Shown in pieces: positions 11,566 through 12,951 of a DNA stretch of 12,951 bases. Below the pieces are notes generated by a model. The model was not told the origin of the DNA, did no database searches, and saw only the letters and a program-made list of their open reading frames with translations. The DNA comes from Pelomicrobium sp036803785 (GTDB lineage: Bacteria; Pseudomonadota; Gammaproteobacteria; Burkholderiales; UBA6910), in the NCBI RefSeq assembly GCF_036803785.1, contig NZ_DAIRTR010000088.1:1-12951 (forward strand), in the 5' to 3' direction. How positions within the stretch are numbered: position 1 is the first letter of the stretch; every line of letters starts with the position of its first letter. The translations under genes were made by a program, and so were the position numbers.

Positions 11566-12771
11566 AGTGAATCTCCTGGAATGGAAGCGGCCTTGGCCCA
11601 GATCCGCCGCGGCTGCGAGGAGCTGATCTCCGAGGACGAGCTCGCCCGCAAGCTCGCCCGGGGGCGGCCGCTACGGGTCAAGGCCGGTTTCGATCCGACG
11701 GCCCCCGATCTGCACCTCGGCCATACCGTGCTGCTCAACAAGCTGAGGCAGTTCCAGGATCTGGGCCACACGGCGTTGTTCCTGATCGGCGATTTCACCG
11801 GGATGATCGGTGATCCCTCGGGCAAGAACGCGACCCGTCCTCCCCTCACACGGGAGGAGATCGAGGCGAACGCCCGGACTTACGCCGAGCAAGTGTTCAA
11901 GATCCTCAAGCCGGAGCAGACCGAGGTGGTCTTCAACTCCACCTGGATGGACCGGCTCACCGCCGCCGACATGATCCGCCTGGCCGCCACGTACACGGTG
12001 GCCCGGATGCTGGAGCGGGACGATTTCGCCAAGCGCTACCGCAGCCATCAGCCCATCGCCATCCACGAGTTTCTCTACCCGTTGGTGCAGGGTTACGACT
12101 CGGTGGCGCTTAAGGCCGACGTGGAGCTCGGCGGGACGGACCAGAAGTTCAACCTGCTCATGGGGCGCGAGCTGCAGAAACACTACGGCCAGGAGCCCCA
12201 GGTAATCCTCACCATGCCCCTGCTGGAGGGCCTGGACGGGGTCAACAAGATGTCCAAGTCCCTGGGCAACTACGTGGGCATCAACGAACCGCCCCAAGAG
12301 ATTTTTGGCAAGCTCATGTCCGTCTCCGATGAGCTCATGTGGCGCTACATCGAGCTGCTGTCGTTCCAGCCCCTGGAGACCCTCCGACGCTGGAAGGAGG
12401 AGGTCGCCCAGGGCCGCAATCCCCGGGACGTCAAGGTGGAGTTCGCCCGGGAGATAGTGGCGCGTTTCCACGGCGCAGAGGCCGCGGCGCGGGCCCACGC
12501 CGAGTTCGAGGCCCGCTTCCGCGAGGGGGCCCTGCCCGAGACTCTGCCCGAGGTCAGCCTGGAGGCGGGAAGCGAGGGGCTGCCCATCGCCCAGCTGCTC
12601 AAGCGGGCAGGGCTTACGGCCAGCACCTCGGAGGCGTTGCGCGTGATCGGCCAGGGAGGCGTGAGGCTGAACGGTATGCGGGTGACGGATGCCCAGCTTC
12701 GCCTTCACCGGGGCGAGACGGTGGTCGCGCAAGTGGGCAAACGCAAATTCGCCCGCGTGGTGCTGGTCTGA
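11563..12771 (+). CDS. tyrS: tyrosyl-tRNA synthetase (TTG start)
   Basis: A 402-residue class I synthetase that charges tRNA-Tyr in the cytosol. The Rossmann-fold signatures are a HIGH-type HLGHT (residues 51-55, in FDPTAPDLHLGHT) and a perfect KMSKS (229-233). The tyrosine-site segment QGYDSVALKADVELGGTDQ lies between them. An S4 RNA-binding domain fills the last 60 or so residues. The length and motif forms place it in the TyrRS-2 (TyrZ-like) subgroup rather than the E. coli TyrS type. The start is TTG, supported by a strong SD. A weak start codon behind a strong SD may tune expression. The gene is divergent from the M23 peptidase gene and followed by a hairpin and the rrn promoter. Confidence 0.97.
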   Translation: MSESPGMEAALAQIRRGCEELISEDELARKLARGRPLRVKAGFDPTAPDLHLGHTVLLNKLRQFQDLGHTALFLIGDFTGMIGDPSGKNATRPPLTREEIEANARTYAEQVFKILKPEQTEVVFNSTWMDRLTAADMIRLAATYTVARMLERDDFAKRYRSHQPIAIHEFLYPLVQGYDSVALKADVELGGTDQKFNLLMGRELQKHYGQEPQVILTMPLLEGLDGVNKMSKSLGNYVGINEPPQEIFGKLMSVSDELMWRYIELLSFQPLETLRRWKEEVAQGRNPRDVKVEFAREIVARFHGAEAAARAHAEFEARFREGALPETLPEVSLEAGSEGLPIAQLLKRAGLTASTSEALRVIGQGGVRLNGMRVTDAQLRLHRGETVVAQVGKRKFARVVLV

Positions 12772-12785
12772 ACGTTCGAGGCAGC

Positions 12786-12810
12786 GGCTCGAGGCTCTTT
12801 GCCTCGAGCC
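12786..12810. terminator. stable hairpin after tyrS (terminator-like, no T-run)
   Basis: A perfect 10-bp stem GGCTCGAGGC/GCCTCGAGCC closes a TCTTT loop, 14 bases after the tyrS stop. No run of T follows, so it may act with Rho or as a 3' stabiliser insulating the rrn promoter. Confidence 0.5.
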
Positions 12811-12845
12811 GATCACCGTTTGCGCTCGCGGAACGTGGAAATCCC

Positions 12846-12873
12846 TTGACCGCGATGCGCCACCCTGTATAAT
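12846..12873 (+). promoter_or_regulatory. rRNA operon promoter
   Basis: TTGACC (12846-12851), 16 bases, perfect TATAAT (12868-12873). The next bases (GCCGCCC) form a GC-rich discriminator of the kind that makes rRNA promoters sensitive to ppGpp. Transcription would begin near 12880. The boxA that follows confirms what it serves. Confidence 0.85.
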
Positions 12874-12879
12874 GCCGCC

Positions 12880-12951
12880 CTTCGCTGCATCCGCAGCACC
12901 GCTCTTTAACAATCGAACAGCCGATCGGTGTGGGCACGGGTTTGAGGGTGA
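12880..12951 (+). other. rrn leader with boxA antitermination site (partial)
   Basis: GCTCTTTAACA (12901-12911) matches the rrn boxA that loads the NusB/S10 antitermination complex in E. coli leaders. The leader runs off the window edge; the 16S gene itself is not reached. tyrS followed by an rrn operon is a known betaproteobacterial arrangement. Confidence 0.85.

Noticed and set aside
11671..12912. Minus-strand open frame of 413 codons across tyrS
   Set aside because: It is a reverse shadow of tyrS and runs through the rrn promoter.
12772..12951. tRNA gene after tyrS
   Set aside because: The hairpin at 12786-12810 has no cloverleaf partners or T-loop sequence. The region is a terminator-like hairpin followed by the rrn promoter and boxA.

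Overview
The window looks like chromosomal DNA of a high-GC betaproteobacterium. The evidence is a 16-strand Gram-negative porin of the Neisseria/Burkholderia type, a Coq7-type ubiquinone hydroxylase, and the gene order rplM-rpsI-argC-DUF6776-bactofilin-erpA // anmK-M23 peptidase // tyrS-rrn leader, which I know as a conserved betaproteobacterial neighbourhood. No genus can be assigned from the sequence alone. Most of the window is core genome. The accessory material is a REP/RAYT repeat cluster at about 1.62-3.52 kb.

Left part (1-4860). The first 42 bases are the N-terminus of a minus-strand FAD-dependent monooxygenase. Next come a porin gene with a strong UUCG-capped terminator and coq7. 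A REP-associated tyrosine transposase (RAYT) gene follows, embedded in several copies of its likely cognate GTAG-type REP palindromes. An OsmC/Ohr-family gene and a DUF218 (YdcF/ElyC-like) membrane protein gene lie on the minus strand. REP pairs sit just after the stop codons of coq7 and osmC.

Middle (4861-6210). A 453-bp non-coding stretch separates the DUF218 gene from rplM. It contains a compact unit not explained by any gene: a plus-strand promoter-like element, a 10-bp 5' stem-loop, a CU-rich anti-Shine-Dalgarno-like segment and a perfect intrinsic terminator with nine T. This is the best candidate for an undescribed element, a small RNA of about 100 nt. An AT-rich repeat patch and a near-consensus rplM promoter follow. 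rplM-rpsI (L13-S9) end at a clear terminator.

Right part (6253-12951). argC, a DUF6776 membrane/coiled-coil protein and a bactofilin form a tightly packed operon: argC and DUF6776 overlap in TGATG, and the bactofilin SD abuts the DUF6776 stop. erpA follows with its own promoter, whose -35 overlaps the bactofilin stop. anmK and an M23 peptidase run convergently to erpA and give peptidoglycan recycling and remodelling functions next to the bactofilin. tyrS starts at TTG behind a strong SD, downstream of a very AT-rich island. The window closes with a stable hairpin, a strong rRNA promoter and the boxA of an rrn operon whose 16S gene lies beyond the end.
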